Below the pieces are notes generated by a model. That model saw nothing but the letters and a program-made list of their open reading frames with translations, made no database searches and was not told the origin of the DNA. The position numbers and the translations under genes are program-made. Shown here one piece after another: positions 37,515 to 50,667 of a stretch of 64,000 nucleotides of DNA (its first letter is position 1; every line of letters begins with the position of its first letter). This stretch comes from Microbacterium sp. VKM Ac-2870 (lineage in GTDB: Bacteria > Actinomycetota > Actinomycetes > Actinomycetales > Microbacteriaceae): assembly GCF_015350795.1 (NCBI RefSeq), contig NZ_JADKSH010000003.1, forward strand, positions 310,001 through 374,000, given 5' to 3'.

Positions 37515-38872
37515 GCGGCGCTCCCGGCCACGCGTCGGCGGACCGTGGCGAAGAGAGCGGCCAGTTGCACGCCGACGAGAGCGTTCACCGGGACCGGTTC
37601 GAGGTCGACGTGAGGGTCGTCCGCGAGCCAGCGCTCCCACCGCGCGGTGAGAGTGGCCAGCGCGGCGCGCACCTCGGGCGCGGCGGTGCCGGCACGCACC
37701 TCGGCATCCAGTGCCCGACGCAGGATGCCGCCGAAGCGCAACGCGAACGTGCGCGCCACCTCGGCGTTGCCGAACACCTCTGCCACGGTGGCGGGCCGAT
37801 CCGTCTCGGCCGTTGCGCTGCGGGCACGCTCGGCGGCGGCCACCGCCCCCATCGCGGGCGCGAAGGCCTCGCTCGCCCGGAGAAACGGCGAGTCGATCGT
37901 CATCCGACAGCGCACGGTGTCGAGGATGCCGGTCATCAGGGCGTGCAACTCGTCCAGGGCATCCGCTTTCGCCGCGAGCACCTCGCGGTAGGAGACATCG
38001 GCGTGGGCGGTATCGGCGGCATCCGCGTGGATCCAGTAGGGCAGTTCGGCGATCATCGTGGTCGTGCCGTGACGTTCGAGGTAGTCGGCCGTGCCGGCGC
38101 CGCCCGCGTGCGGCTCACCGCCGAGCTCCAGGGCGAGGTGCCGGTCGATCAGCTCGCGCGTCAGCGGAGCACGGAAGACCGCGTCGGCCAACGTCTCCAG
38201 CCCGGCGATCTCGGGCTCGCCGACGTCGAGGGGAAGTCCGAACTCTTCCGGAATGGCGCTGAGTTCACGGGCAAGCAGGGGGTCGGGCTCGTTGGTGTAG
38301 AAGTACACGCCACCGAACTCGCCGTTGTGCAGGCCGACGAACACATCGGGGCTCACACGATCGAACAGGCTCATGAGCGCGGACGTCTCGGGGATGGGCG
38401 CGTCGAACCCGAACCCCCGGTACGAGAAGGGGAACGACCACTCGACCTGCTCGACCGGAGCGGGGCGGTAGAAGCCGCGGTAGTAGTCGTCCCGGCGCAG
38501 AGGCGGGGCGAACCACCCCTCGTTCAGTCGGGTTCCGTCCGGGTCGGCGCAGGGCACGATGTGCCAGGTCGCCCCGAAGCCGTACGTGTCCGGCTGAGCC
38601 AGCAGCAGGCGCACCAGGTGCTGGACCGTGCGGAAGCCGATCGGCTCGTTCGGGTGGACACCGGCGGCGACGACGACGGTGCGCGCTCCGCCGGCGATCG
38701 TGAACAGGTCGATGGGCTCGCCGAGTCGGGATCGACCGATGACGGATGCCGAGATGCGCTCGGGATACACGTGGCACAGGGCCGCAAGGTCGTCCCGCAC
38801 CTCGTCGACGGTCGGGAAGCCGTCACCGGGAACGTCGCCGGCATCGAGGTCCGCGAGGGAAGGAAAGGGCAT
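37511..38872 (-). CDS. M14-family zinc carboxypeptidase-like protein
   Basis: 453 aa. The zinc motif H73-P-N-E76 (AAGVHPNEPIGFR) and the third ligand His in FVGLHNGEFG match M14 peptidases; IAELPYWI supplies a candidate catalytic Glu. No signal peptide seen, so it probably trims peptides in the cytoplasm after import. ATG at 38872 has AGGAGAG upstream. It lies between the binding protein and the permeases, an unusual place for a peptidase. M14 members can also deacylate (AstE/AspA-like), so carboxypeptidase activity is likely but unproven. Confidence 0.85.
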   Translation of the reverse strand: MPFPSLADLDAGDVPGDGFPTVDEVRDDLAALCHVYPERISASVIGRSRLGEPIDLFTIAGGARTVVVAAGVHPNEPIGFRTVQHLVRLLLAQPDTYGFGATWHIVPCADPDGTRLNEGWFAPPLRRDDYYRGFYRPAPVEQVEWSFPFSYRGFGFDAPIPETSALMSLFDRVSPDVFVGLHNGEFGGVYFYTNEPDPLLARELSAIPEEFGLPLDVGEPEIAGLETLADAVFRAPLTRELIDRHLALELGGEPHAGGAGTADYLERHGTTTMIAELPYWIHADAADTAHADVSYREVLAAKADALDELHALMTGILDTVRCRMTIDSPFLRASEAFAPAMGAVAAAERARSATAETDRPATVAEVFGNAEVARTFALRFGGILRRALDAEVRAGTAAPEVRAALATLTARWERWLADDPHVDLEPVPVNALVGVQLAALFATVRRRVAGSAA

Positions 38873-38958
38873 GACGTGCTCTCCTGCACGGTCGGCGCGG
38901 TCAGGGGGTGGGTGCGGAACGTCCGAATCGGGGGGATGGACGCTCCGCACCCCGATCG

Positions 38959-40545
38959 TCACTTCGAGAGGACGATCGACCGGTAGGTGGGGTTGCCTAC
39001 CGGAGAGGTCACGAGTTCGGCGACTCGTGGAGAGGTGACGTACGAGTACTTCTCGAAGAACAGCGGCACGGCCGGGAAGTCCTTCTGGATGATCTGCTGC
39101 ACCGAGGCGTAGGCAGACCCGTCGGTCGACAGGTCGGCATCGGCGGCGGTCATGGCCGACGACACCTCATCGCTGTACCAGGGGATGCAGTTGTTGCATC
39201 CGCCACCCTTGATGAAGAACACCCGCAGCGTCGCCTGCTGGCTGGGGTAGAGAGCGCCCCAGCGCGAGAAGAACGGACCGGTGATGTTCTGATCGTTGCG
39301 GTTCTGCAGGAACTCGGCCCAGTCGGCGCTGGGCTTCGCCGTCGCATCGATGCCGAGGTTCTGCCGCAGCTGGTTCGCGATGGCCTGGTACAGCGGGTCG
39401 AGGCCGCCGCCACCCGGGTAGTAGATCTCCATCGGACCGCTGAAGCCGCCGGCCTGAGCGAGCAGCGCCTTGGCTGCCGTGGGATCGAACGTGCAGTACT
39501 GCCCGCAGATGCCGGTGGGCGTTCCGGGTTCGATCGCCGGCGTCCACGCGGTGGCGGGGTCATACGTGCCGCCGTAGATCACGTCGATGATCGCCTGACG
39601 ATCGATCGCCATCGAGATGGCTTGACGCACGCGCACGTCCTGATAGGCGGAGTTCCACAGCGGCAGACCCAGGAAGGAGATGCCGGGCGCGGCGAACGAG
39701 TAGAGCCGCTTGCCGAAGTCGGTCGAGGCCTGCGTGAGCTTGGATGCCGGGACGCCGGCGACATCGAGGTTGCCCGCCAGCACGTCGGTGTAGGCGGTCT
39801 CGCTGTCGGTGTAGGGGACGAAGGTGATGCGGTCGATCGTGGGCTTGTCGCCCTTGTAGCCGGAGTAGGTGTCGAGCACGATCGGCTCGTTCTCCACATA
39901 GTCCTGAGCGAACTGGAACGGACCGTTGCCGACGGGGTGCTTGTTGTAGGCCGTGAAGTCCGAGAACGCCGAGGCGGGCATCGGATACATCGCCGTCTGC
40001 GCCTGCGTCACCTGCAGCGGGAACTGGCTGTCCGGGCCGATGAGCGTGACCGTGAAGGTGTCGGTGTCGACGACCTTGAGCCCCGACATCTTGTCGGTGG
40101 TCGGCGTCCCCGAGGTCGGGTTGAGGTCTGCGTAGCCGAGGATGTTGGCCAACTGGCCGGAGTTCTCGAAGGCGTTCGGGCCGTAGGCGACGGCGTTCCA
40201 CGAGTCGACGTAGCTCTGCGCCGTCACGGGTGTGCCGTCCTGGAAGGTCCATCCGTCGCGGAGCTTCACGGTCCAGGTCGTCGCGTCGGGTGATTCGATG
40301 GACTGCGCCTGAACGTAATCGAGCGATCCATCGGAGTTCAGGAACGCCAACGGCGACCACACCGCCATGTTCACGTCGTATGCGACGGACTGGCGGCCGG
40401 GGATGATGAGCTGCGGATCGGTGGAGGCGACGCGGATCTCCTTCTTCTGATCCGCGCCGGAGTCGGACGATGTCGCGCTGCACGCCGACAGCGCGAGCAC
40501 GGCGGCGGCCGCGACGGCGACCGCGGCCAAGAGCCTCTTGTTCAT
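38959..40545 (-). CDS. Peptide ABC transporter substrate-binding lipoprotein (family 5)
   Basis: 528 aa. Lipoprotein signal: basic MNKR, hydrophobic stretch and lipobox L-S-A-C22, so anchored outside the membrane. Family 5 signatures include WTVKLRDGWTFQDGTPVTAQ (about 92-112) and the C-terminal lobe RQAISMAIDRQAIID. First gene of the minus-strand operon that also carries peptidase, permeases, serine hydrolase, regulator and ATPase. The ligand (di-, oligo- or modified peptide) cannot be read off. Confidence 0.95.
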   Translation of the reverse strand: MNKRLLAAVAVAAAAVLALSACSATSSDSGADQKKEIRVASTDPQLIIPGRQSVAYDVNMAVWSPLAFLNSDGSLDYVQAQSIESPDATTWTVKLRDGWTFQDGTPVTAQSYVDSWNAVAYGPNAFENSGQLANILGYADLNPTSGTPTTDKMSGLKVVDTDTFTVTLIGPDSQFPLQVTQAQTAMYPMPASAFSDFTAYNKHPVGNGPFQFAQDYVENEPIVLDTYSGYKGDKPTIDRITFVPYTDSETAYTDVLAGNLDVAGVPASKLTQASTDFGKRLYSFAAPGISFLGLPLWNSAYQDVRVRQAISMAIDRQAIIDVIYGGTYDPATAWTPAIEPGTPTGICGQYCTFDPTAAKALLAQAGGFSGPMEIYYPGGGGLDPLYQAIANQLRQNLGIDATAKPSADWAEFLQNRNDQNITGPFFSRWGALYPSQQATLRVFFIKGGGCNNCIPWYSDEVSSAMTAADADLSTDGSAYASVQQIIQKDFPAVPLFFEKYSYVTSPRVAELVTSPVGNPTYRSIVLSK

Positions 40546-40642
40546 GTTTCCTCATTGCGGGTTGCGGGACGGGTGAGGTACTGCACCTCATCGGCGAGGA
40601 GCTGAACCGACGAGATACCCACACCGTAGAGGCTAAGGCTTC

Positions 40643-40669
40643 GAAACTTTCAGTATGTAATGAAACTTT
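40643..40669. promoter_or_regulatory. Repeat operator candidate upstream of the peptide operon
   Basis: GAAACTTT occurs twice in direct orientation (40643-40650 and 40662-40669), 19 bp apart. The inner bases also form TTTCA-N8-TGAAA. This AT-rich island in a GC-rich gap lies about 100 bp upstream of the binding-lipoprotein start and 55-80 bp upstream of the divergent antiterminator gene. It may hold the promoter and the operator for the embedded GbsR/MarR protein. Confidence 0.45.
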
Positions 40670-40723
40670 TACAACGACGAAATCGACGGAACGGTCGGCC
40701 GCGTGACTTCTAGACTTCTCAGC

Positions 40724-45918
<5,195 letters not shown>

Positions 45919-45969
45919 CCCGACGAACAGGCGCGAGCACGGGCGTTGTCGCGGCCCTACACTGACGTC

Positions 45970-46608
45970 ATGGTGCCGCTCGACAACCTGTTCGCCTTCA
46001 CGCTGGCCGCCCTCGTGCTCATTCTGATTCCGGGGCCGGCGGTGCTCTTCTCCGTCGGCCGCACCCTCGCCCTCGGCCGCACGGGTGGTCTGCTGAGCGT
46101 CGCCGGCGTCGGCCTCGCGCTCATCCCGATCGTCGGCCTCGTCGCGATCGGCGTGGGCGGGATCATCGCGCAATCGGTGGTGCTGTTCACCATCCTCAAG
46201 GTCGCCGGGTCGCTGTATCTCGTGTATCTCGGCATCCAGGCGATCCGTCATCGAAAAGACGCATCGCGCGCGCCGGAAGTCGGCCGACTGCCCCGCGGGC
46301 ACGCCCAGCAGCTGTGGCAGGGGTTCGTCGTCGGCGTCACCAACCCGAAGACCATCGCCTTCTTCGTCGCGGTGCTGCCGCAGTTCGTCGACCTGCACGC
46401 CGGCGCGGTGGGACCGCAGATCATGGAACTGGGTCTCGTGTTCGCCGTCATCGCGCTCGTATCCGATTCGATCTGGGTGCTGGCGGCCGCGGCAGCACGG
46501 GCATGGTTCGCCCGCTCGCCGAAGCGCATCGAAACACTCACCGCGACCGGCGGCGGACTCATGATCGGCCTCGGCGGCATCCTGCTGGTCACCGGGCCGA
46601 AGCACTGA
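45970..46608 (+). CDS. LysE/RhtB-family amino acid exporter
   Basis: 212 aa with about six transmembrane helices. LILIPGPAVLFSVGRTLALGRTGGLLSVAG near the N-terminus is the LysE signature (PGP), and GFVVGVTNPKTIAFF gives the second family motif (NPK). Exported compound unknown. ATG at 45970 is preceded by TACACT ending 6 nt earlier, suggesting a leaderless mRNA; the ATG 24 nt upstream would include that -10 box and is rejected. Confidence 0.9.
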   Translation: MVPLDNLFAFTLAALVLILIPGPAVLFSVGRTLALGRTGGLLSVAGVGLALIPIVGLVAIGVGGIIAQSVVLFTILKVAGSLYLVYLGIQAIRHRKDASRAPEVGRLPRGHAQQLWQGFVVGVTNPKTIAFFVAVLPQFVDLHAGAVGPQIMELGLVFAVIALVSDSIWVLAAAAARAWFARSPKRIETLTATGGGLMIGLGGILLVTGPKH

Positions 46609-46684
46609 GAATCGTCACCGGGCGCCGGTAGCGGCGGCATCCGTCGACACCGGACGTTCAGCGGGACCGGGGAGAATGGTCGTC

Positions 46685-47542
46685 GTGACTCCTGCTCCTT
46701 CACGCCGCCGCATCGTCTTCATCGACATCGACGGGACCATCCTCGAACATGGGGCGCAGATGTCGCCCTCGACGCCGCTCGCCATCGCCGCTGCGCGCGC
46801 GAACGGACACCTCGTGTACCTGTGCACCGGGCGCTCGGCCGGTGACATCAACCCGAAGGTGCGGGCGATCGAGGTCGACGGCGCGATCACCAACGGCGGA
46901 GCCTTCGCCGTGCGCGGAACCGAGCAGATCGTCGCGCACCTCATGCCGCGCCCCCTGGTCGACCGGATGATCGCCTACTTCGAGGAGAACGGCGCCCACT
47001 ACTTCCTCCAGACCGACGGCAGCGTCTATGTCAGCCCGGGAGTGCTCGCTCACGCGAAGCGCTTCCTCCGCGCGCACCCGCCGGTCGACGAGCGCGACGG
47101 AAAGGAAGCGGAGGCGCAGGACATGTCCCTGCTCAACCACTACCGTCCGCTCGAGGAGGTCGACCTCGACACCGTCGTGAAGGCGACCTTCCTCAGCACG
47201 GCGAGCGATACTCTCACCCGGGCCGCCGGCGAACTCGGCGACGAGTTCCACGTGATCCCCGGTTCGATCCCGCTGCCGGGCGGCTCGAACGGCGAGATCT
47301 GCCAGCGCGGCGTGAACAAGGGTGCCGCGATCATCGAGGTGCTCGAGATCCTCGGGATGGATGCCGCGGATGCCGTCGGCATCGGCGACAGCTGGAACGA
47401 TGTCGAGATGTTCGAGGTCGTCGGCACGGCCGTCGCGATGGGCGGCGCCGACCCGGAGCTGCAGGCGAAGGCCGACATGGTCACCACGGGTGTGCTCGAC
47501 GACGGGGTGAGCACCGCGCTCACGCGTCTCGGCCTGATCTGA
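46685..47542 (+). CDS. Cof-type HAD hydrolase (paralogue)
   Basis: 285 aa from GTG 46685, which has GGGGAG at a workable distance; ATG 46676 is in frame but too close to that site. Motif I FIDIDGTIL, motif II CTGRS, NKGAAIIEVL lysine and motif IV GIGDSWNDVEM. It ends L-T-R-L-G-L-I against L-R-N-G-L-I in the phosphatase at 45088 and shares TNGGAFA; the two are duplicates separated by the LysE gene. The cap contains an extra acidic insert (VDERDGKEAEAQDMS). Confidence 0.92.
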   Translation: MTPAPSRRRIVFIDIDGTILEHGAQMSPSTPLAIAAARANGHLVYLCTGRSAGDINPKVRAIEVDGAITNGGAFAVRGTEQIVAHLMPRPLVDRMIAYFEENGAHYFLQTDGSVYVSPGVLAHAKRFLRAHPPVDERDGKEAEAQDMSLLNHYRPLEEVDLDTVVKATFLSTASDTLTRAAGELGDEFHVIPGSIPLPGGSNGEICQRGVNKGAAIIEVLEILGMDAADAVGIGDSWNDVEMFEVVGTAVAMGGADPELQAKADMVTTGVLDDGVSTALTRLGLI

Positions 47543-47557
47543 CAGCGCGCTTCGCGC

Positions 47558-48385
47558 TCAGAGGAAGATGTCGGGGAACAGCTCGCTGTCGGGCGTTCCC
47601 GGCGTCGCGGCGTAGCGCGAGAAATCGGTGACGCCGGCCTCGCGCAGCACCTGCTCCACGATCAGCGTCTGTCCGGTGCGCTCCCGAGCCGGCCGCGTGA
47701 GAACCTCGTACGCCGCATCCGCGTAGACCTCGGGCGTGCGACTGACCTTCATCATCCGGTCGCCGCCGAGCGCGAACTGCACCGCGGCGGTGGCGATGGT
47801 CGTCTCCGGCCACAGTGTGTTCGCCGCGATGCCGTCCTTCGCGAACTCGGCGGCCAGACCGAGAGTGGCCATCGTCATGCCGTACTTCGCGAGCGTGTAC
47901 CCGGTGTGGGCGCCCAGCCAGCGCGGCGTGATGTTCAGGGGCGGAGACAGCGACAGGATGTGCGGGTTCTCGGCATCTTTCAAGATCGGAACGGCCGCGC
48001 GGCTCAGCATGAACGTGCCGCGCACGTTGACGTCCTGCATGAGGTCGTACTTCTTCTCGGCGAGTTCCAGCGAGCCGGAGAGGTCGATGACCGACGCGTT
48101 GTTGACGACGATGTCGATGCCCCCGAACTCGCCCTGCGTCTTCAGCACGGCGGCGGTGATGTCGTCGTCGTTGCGCACGTCGCCGACGATCGGCAGCGCT
48201 CGGCCACCCGCCGCCTCGATCTCGGCCGCCGCGCTGTGCACGGTGCCCTCGAGCTTGGGGTGCGGGGTGTCGGTCTTGGCGAGCAGGGCGATGTTGGCCC
48301 CGTCGCGGGCCGCCCGCAGCGCGATGGCGAGGCCGATGCCCCGGCTGCCGCCGGACATCAGGATGGTCTTTCCGGCGAGTGTCAT
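47558..48385 (-). CDS. Short-chain dehydrogenase/reductase (HSDL2-like)
   Basis: 275 aa NAD(P)-dependent oxidoreductase. Cofactor loop SGGSRGIGLAIALRAARDG (about 11), NNAS motif in VVNNASVIDLS, and active-site Y-x3-K in GYTLAKYGMTMA. The conserved LSLSPPLN segment and C-terminal SELFPDIFL are typical of the HSDL2/SCP2-like group linked with fatty acid metabolism. Last gene of a three-gene operon with enoyl-CoA hydratase and another SDR. Confidence 0.92.
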   Translation of the reverse strand: MTLAGKTILMSGGSRGIGLAIALRAARDGANIALLAKTDTPHPKLEGTVHSAAAEIEAAGGRALPIVGDVRNDDDITAAVLKTQGEFGGIDIVVNNASVIDLSGSLELAEKKYDLMQDVNVRGTFMLSRAAVPILKDAENPHILSLSPPLNITPRWLGAHTGYTLAKYGMTMATLGLAAEFAKDGIAANTLWPETTIATAAVQFALGGDRMMKVSRTPEVYADAAYEVLTRPARERTGQTLIVEQVLREAGVTDFSRYAATPGTPDSELFPDIFL

Positions 48386-49167
48386 GCGGTGCCCCTGTCG
48401 TGGCTCGTCTTGGCGGATGCCGCCGCGAACGCCGCGACGCGTGCCTTCGCATCCGGGGTGTCGAAGCTCGCACCGATCGTGCGCGCCTCGTCGTCGAGGT
48501 TGTCGGCGAACGCGCGCCGCGCACCGGCGCGGACCAGGCGCTTGGCCTGACCGAAGGCGGCCGTCGCGCCGTCGAGCCAGAACTGGGCGATCGCCTGTGC
48601 CCGCGCGACGGGGTCATCGGCGATCTCGGAGATGAGGCCCCACTCCAGCGCGGTCGCGGCGTCGATGGTGACGTCGTCGAGCAGCATCCGCAGGGCACGC
48701 GTCTGCCCGATCGCCGCCGGCAGCAGCGTCGAGACGCCGAGGTCGGGGGTGAGGCCGATGTTCGCGTACTTGCTGACGAAGCGCGATCGCTCCGTCGAGA
48801 CGATGTAGTCCGCCGTCAGCATGAGCCCCAGTCCACCGCCGGCGACGGCGCCCTGCACCGCCGCGACCACCGGGATGTCGGACTCGACGAACGTGCGGAT
48901 GCCCTCGTGGATCACGTGGGCCATGGCCGTGATGTCGGCACCGCTCGATCCCGACGCGGCCATCTCGACCACGTCGCCGCCCGCGCAGAAGGCGGGGCCT
49001 GCGGCATCCAGGATGACGGCGCCCACCGACGAATCGGCGGTGATCTCGTGGGCGAGGTCACGCCAGCGCGTGCCCATCTCGAAGCCCATCGCGTTCAGCG
49101 ACGAGGGTCGGTTGAAAGTCAGGCGCGCGAGGGCTCCGTCGCGGGTGTGGAGGATCGAGTCGCTCAC
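48382..49167 (-). CDS. Enoyl-CoA hydratase/isomerase family protein
   Basis: 261 aa crotonase-fold enzyme. Oxyanion-hole segments [11 protein letters not shown] and [16 protein letters not shown] are intact. The hydratase Glu pair is not clearly conserved: the segment after the second glycine loop reads [13 protein letters not shown], with Asn where a hydratase often has Glu, so isomerase or another crotonase activity is possible. Overlaps both neighbours by four bases, so tightly co-translated with two SDR dehydrogenases. Confidence 0.9.
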   Translation of the reverse strand: MSDSILHTRDGALARLTFNRPSSLNAMGFEMGTRWRDLAHEITADSSVGAVILDAAGPAFCAGGDVVEMAASGSSGADITAMAHVIHEGIRTFVESDIPVVAAVQGAVAGGGLGLMLTADYIVSTERSRFVSKYANIGLTPDLGVSTLLPAAIGQTRALRMLLDDVTIDAATALEWGLISEIADDPVARAQAIAQFWLDGATAAFGQAKRLVRAGARRAFADNLDDEARTIGASFDTPDAKARVAAFAAASAKTSHDRGTA

Positions 49168-49925
49168 TTGGGTGCCATCCGGATCGCGCCGTCGAGACGG
49201 ATCGTCTCGCCGTTGAGGTAGCCGTTACGGACGATCTCGGCCACGAGACTCGCGTATTCGTCCGGCCGGCCCAGCCGGGGCGGGTAGGGCACCTGCTGAC
49301 CGAGGCTCTCCTGCGCCGCCTCGGGAAGTCCCGCGAGCATGGGCGTCTCCATGATCCCCGGGGCGATCGTGACGACCCGGATGCCGTGGCGCGCGAGTTC
49401 GCGGGCGATCGGCAGTGTCATCGCATGCACGCCGCCCTTGCTTGCGGAGTAGGCCGGCTGACCGATCTGGCCGTCGAAGGCGGCGACCGAGGCCGTGTTG
49501 ACGATGACGCCGCGGTCTGCGCCGTCGGCGGGTTCGCTCTGGGCCATCGCGGCGGCCGACTGCGCGATGACGTTGTAGGTGCCGACGAGGTTGATCCGGA
49601 CGATGCGCTCGAAATCCGCGAGATCGGTGGGCACCAGATCGCGGTCCAGAACCTTGGCCGGCGGGGCGATGCCGGCGCAGTTGACCACGACGCGCAGCGG
49701 CCCTCGATCGACAGCGGTCTCCACCGCGGCGGCCACCTGACCGGGATCGGTGACGTCGGCGGGGGCGAAGGTGCCGCCGATGTCCGCCGCGCGCGCGACA
49801 CCCGCGGAGCGGGGCAGGTCGACGATCACGACGTGCGCGCCCGCCTCGGCGAGGCGTCGGGCGGTGGCGAGACCGAGGCCGCTGGCCCCGCCGGTGACGA
49901 GCGCGGATGCGCCGGCGATGTCCAT
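49164..49925 (-). CDS. SDR family, 3-hydroxyacyl-CoA dehydrogenase type-2-like
   Basis: 253 aa. N-terminal [20 protein letters not shown] cofactor motif, acidic VDLP after beta2 (NAD preference), NCAG, and catalytic Y-S-A-S-K in [14 protein letters not shown]. The [14 protein letters not shown] and [17 protein letters not shown] segments match HSD17B10-like 3-hydroxyacyl-CoA dehydrogenases. First gene of an operon with enoyl-CoA hydratase, so a beta-oxidation-like step on short or branched acyl-CoAs is likely. GAAGGAG precedes the ATG; a perfect operator-like palindrome lies about 50 bp upstream. Confidence 0.92.
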   Translation of the reverse strand: MDIAGASALVTGGASGLGLATARRLAEAGAHVVIVDLPRSAGVARAADIGGTFAPADVTDPGQVAAAVETAVDRGPLRVVVNCAGIAPPAKVLDRDLVPTDLADFERIVRINLVGTYNVIAQSAAAMAQSEPADGADRGVIVNTASVAAFDGQIGQPAYSASKGGVHAMTLPIARELARHGIRVVTIAPGIMETPMLAGLPEAAQESLGQQVPYPPRLGRPDEYASLVAEIVRNGYLNGETIRLDGAIRMAPK

Positions 49926-49976
49926 GGATTCTCCTTCGAAGTCCGGATCTCTCTCCGCCGACTGCCCGACGGGTGC

Positions 49977-50000
49977 TACCGCGTATCAGCATACGCGGTA
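49977..50000. promoter_or_regulatory. Perfect TetR-type operator, TACCGCGTAT-N4-ATACGCGGTA
   Basis: Ten-base arms repeat perfectly around CAGC. On the minus strand TATGCT (complement of 49988-49993), a good -10 box, lies across the centre, so a bound repressor would occlude the promoter of the SDR/enoyl-CoA hydratase operon. The architecture is that of TetR-family acyl-CoA regulators; none is encoded in the window, so the regulator is elsewhere. Confidence 0.75.
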
Positions 50001-50007
50001 CTAAGTC

Positions 50008-50517
50008 TCATCGCTGGCGGAGGATCTCACCCAGCCGAGCCAGCAGATCGTCGGGACGAGCGAGCAGCACGCGCGCGTCCGACCGGGCGGCGAGGTGCTC
50101 CACGAACCGTGATGCCATCGCGCCATCGCGCCGCCGATACCCCGACAGGTAGTGCGGCGTCGCGACCCAGTCGAGTCGTGCACCGTCGGTCGTGGTCACC
50201 CGGACGGGAAAGGTGGGCGTCTCGGCGATGTCACCGGACACGCCGAAGATCCCCTCCAGTATCGGTGCCACCGTGTCGCCCAGGGCGGGATGCGGCCACC
50301 ACGTGGTCGGCACCTCGGCGGTGATCGCCCTCACCTCCGCCCAGGGGACGAACCCCGACGGCGCTCCGCCGAGCGCGGGCTGCAGACCGTCCGGCCGCAG
50401 CCGCACATGGCGGGCCGCGACGTCCCCCAGGGCGATCGCGGGGCCGTGCTCGTCGTCGAGAGCGGTGAGCACGCCGACACGGCGGGAGGAAGGGACGGGC
50501 ACAGCCCATCTCACCAT
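50008..50517 (-). CDS. Hypothetical protein (uncertain start)
   Basis: About 169 aa from the ATG at 50517; other in-frame starts are at 50562, 50619 and 50643, but the two longest would be encoded inside the palindrome downstream of glpK. No family recognised. It is a soluble, strand-rich protein beginning RWAVPVPSSRRVGVLTALDD with a Trp-containing middle (VPTTWWPHPALGDT) and an Arg/Asp-rich C-terminal helix LLARPDDLLARLGEIL. It may be a PH-like or DUF-type domain; no function proposed. Reads toward the SDR operon. Confidence 0.65.
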   Translation of the reverse strand: MVRWAVPVPSSRRVGVLTALDDEHGPAIALGDVAARHVRLRPDGLQPALGGAPSGFVPWAEVRAITAEVPTTWWPHPALGDTVAPILEGIFGVSGDIAETPTFPVRVTTTDGARLDWVATPHYLSGYRRRDGAMASRFVEHLAARSDARVLLARPDDLLARLGEILRQR

Positions 50518-50597
50518 GACCGCGTTGCGGTGCGCGAGAGGCAGGATGGATGCCGCGAGCATCCCGACGATGCCTGCTGCATCGCCCCGGCACGCGA

Positions 50598-50655
50598 AAT
50601 CGGGGTCGCCTGCGGTCATCGCGCCTCGAAGAGGCGACCGCACGCGACCCCGATT
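50598..50655. terminator. Nested palindrome after glpK
   Basis: A 20-bp arm (50598-50617) pairs with 50636-50655 with one mismatch; core words AATCGGGGTCGC and GCGACCCCGATT. A second hairpin, CGCCTC-GAA-GAGGCG (50622-50636), fills the loop. It begins 13 nt beyond the glpK stop on the minus strand, so it is the probable glp terminator, without a U-tract. Confidence 0.65.
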
Positions 50656-50667
50656 CGGGGAGGCGGA

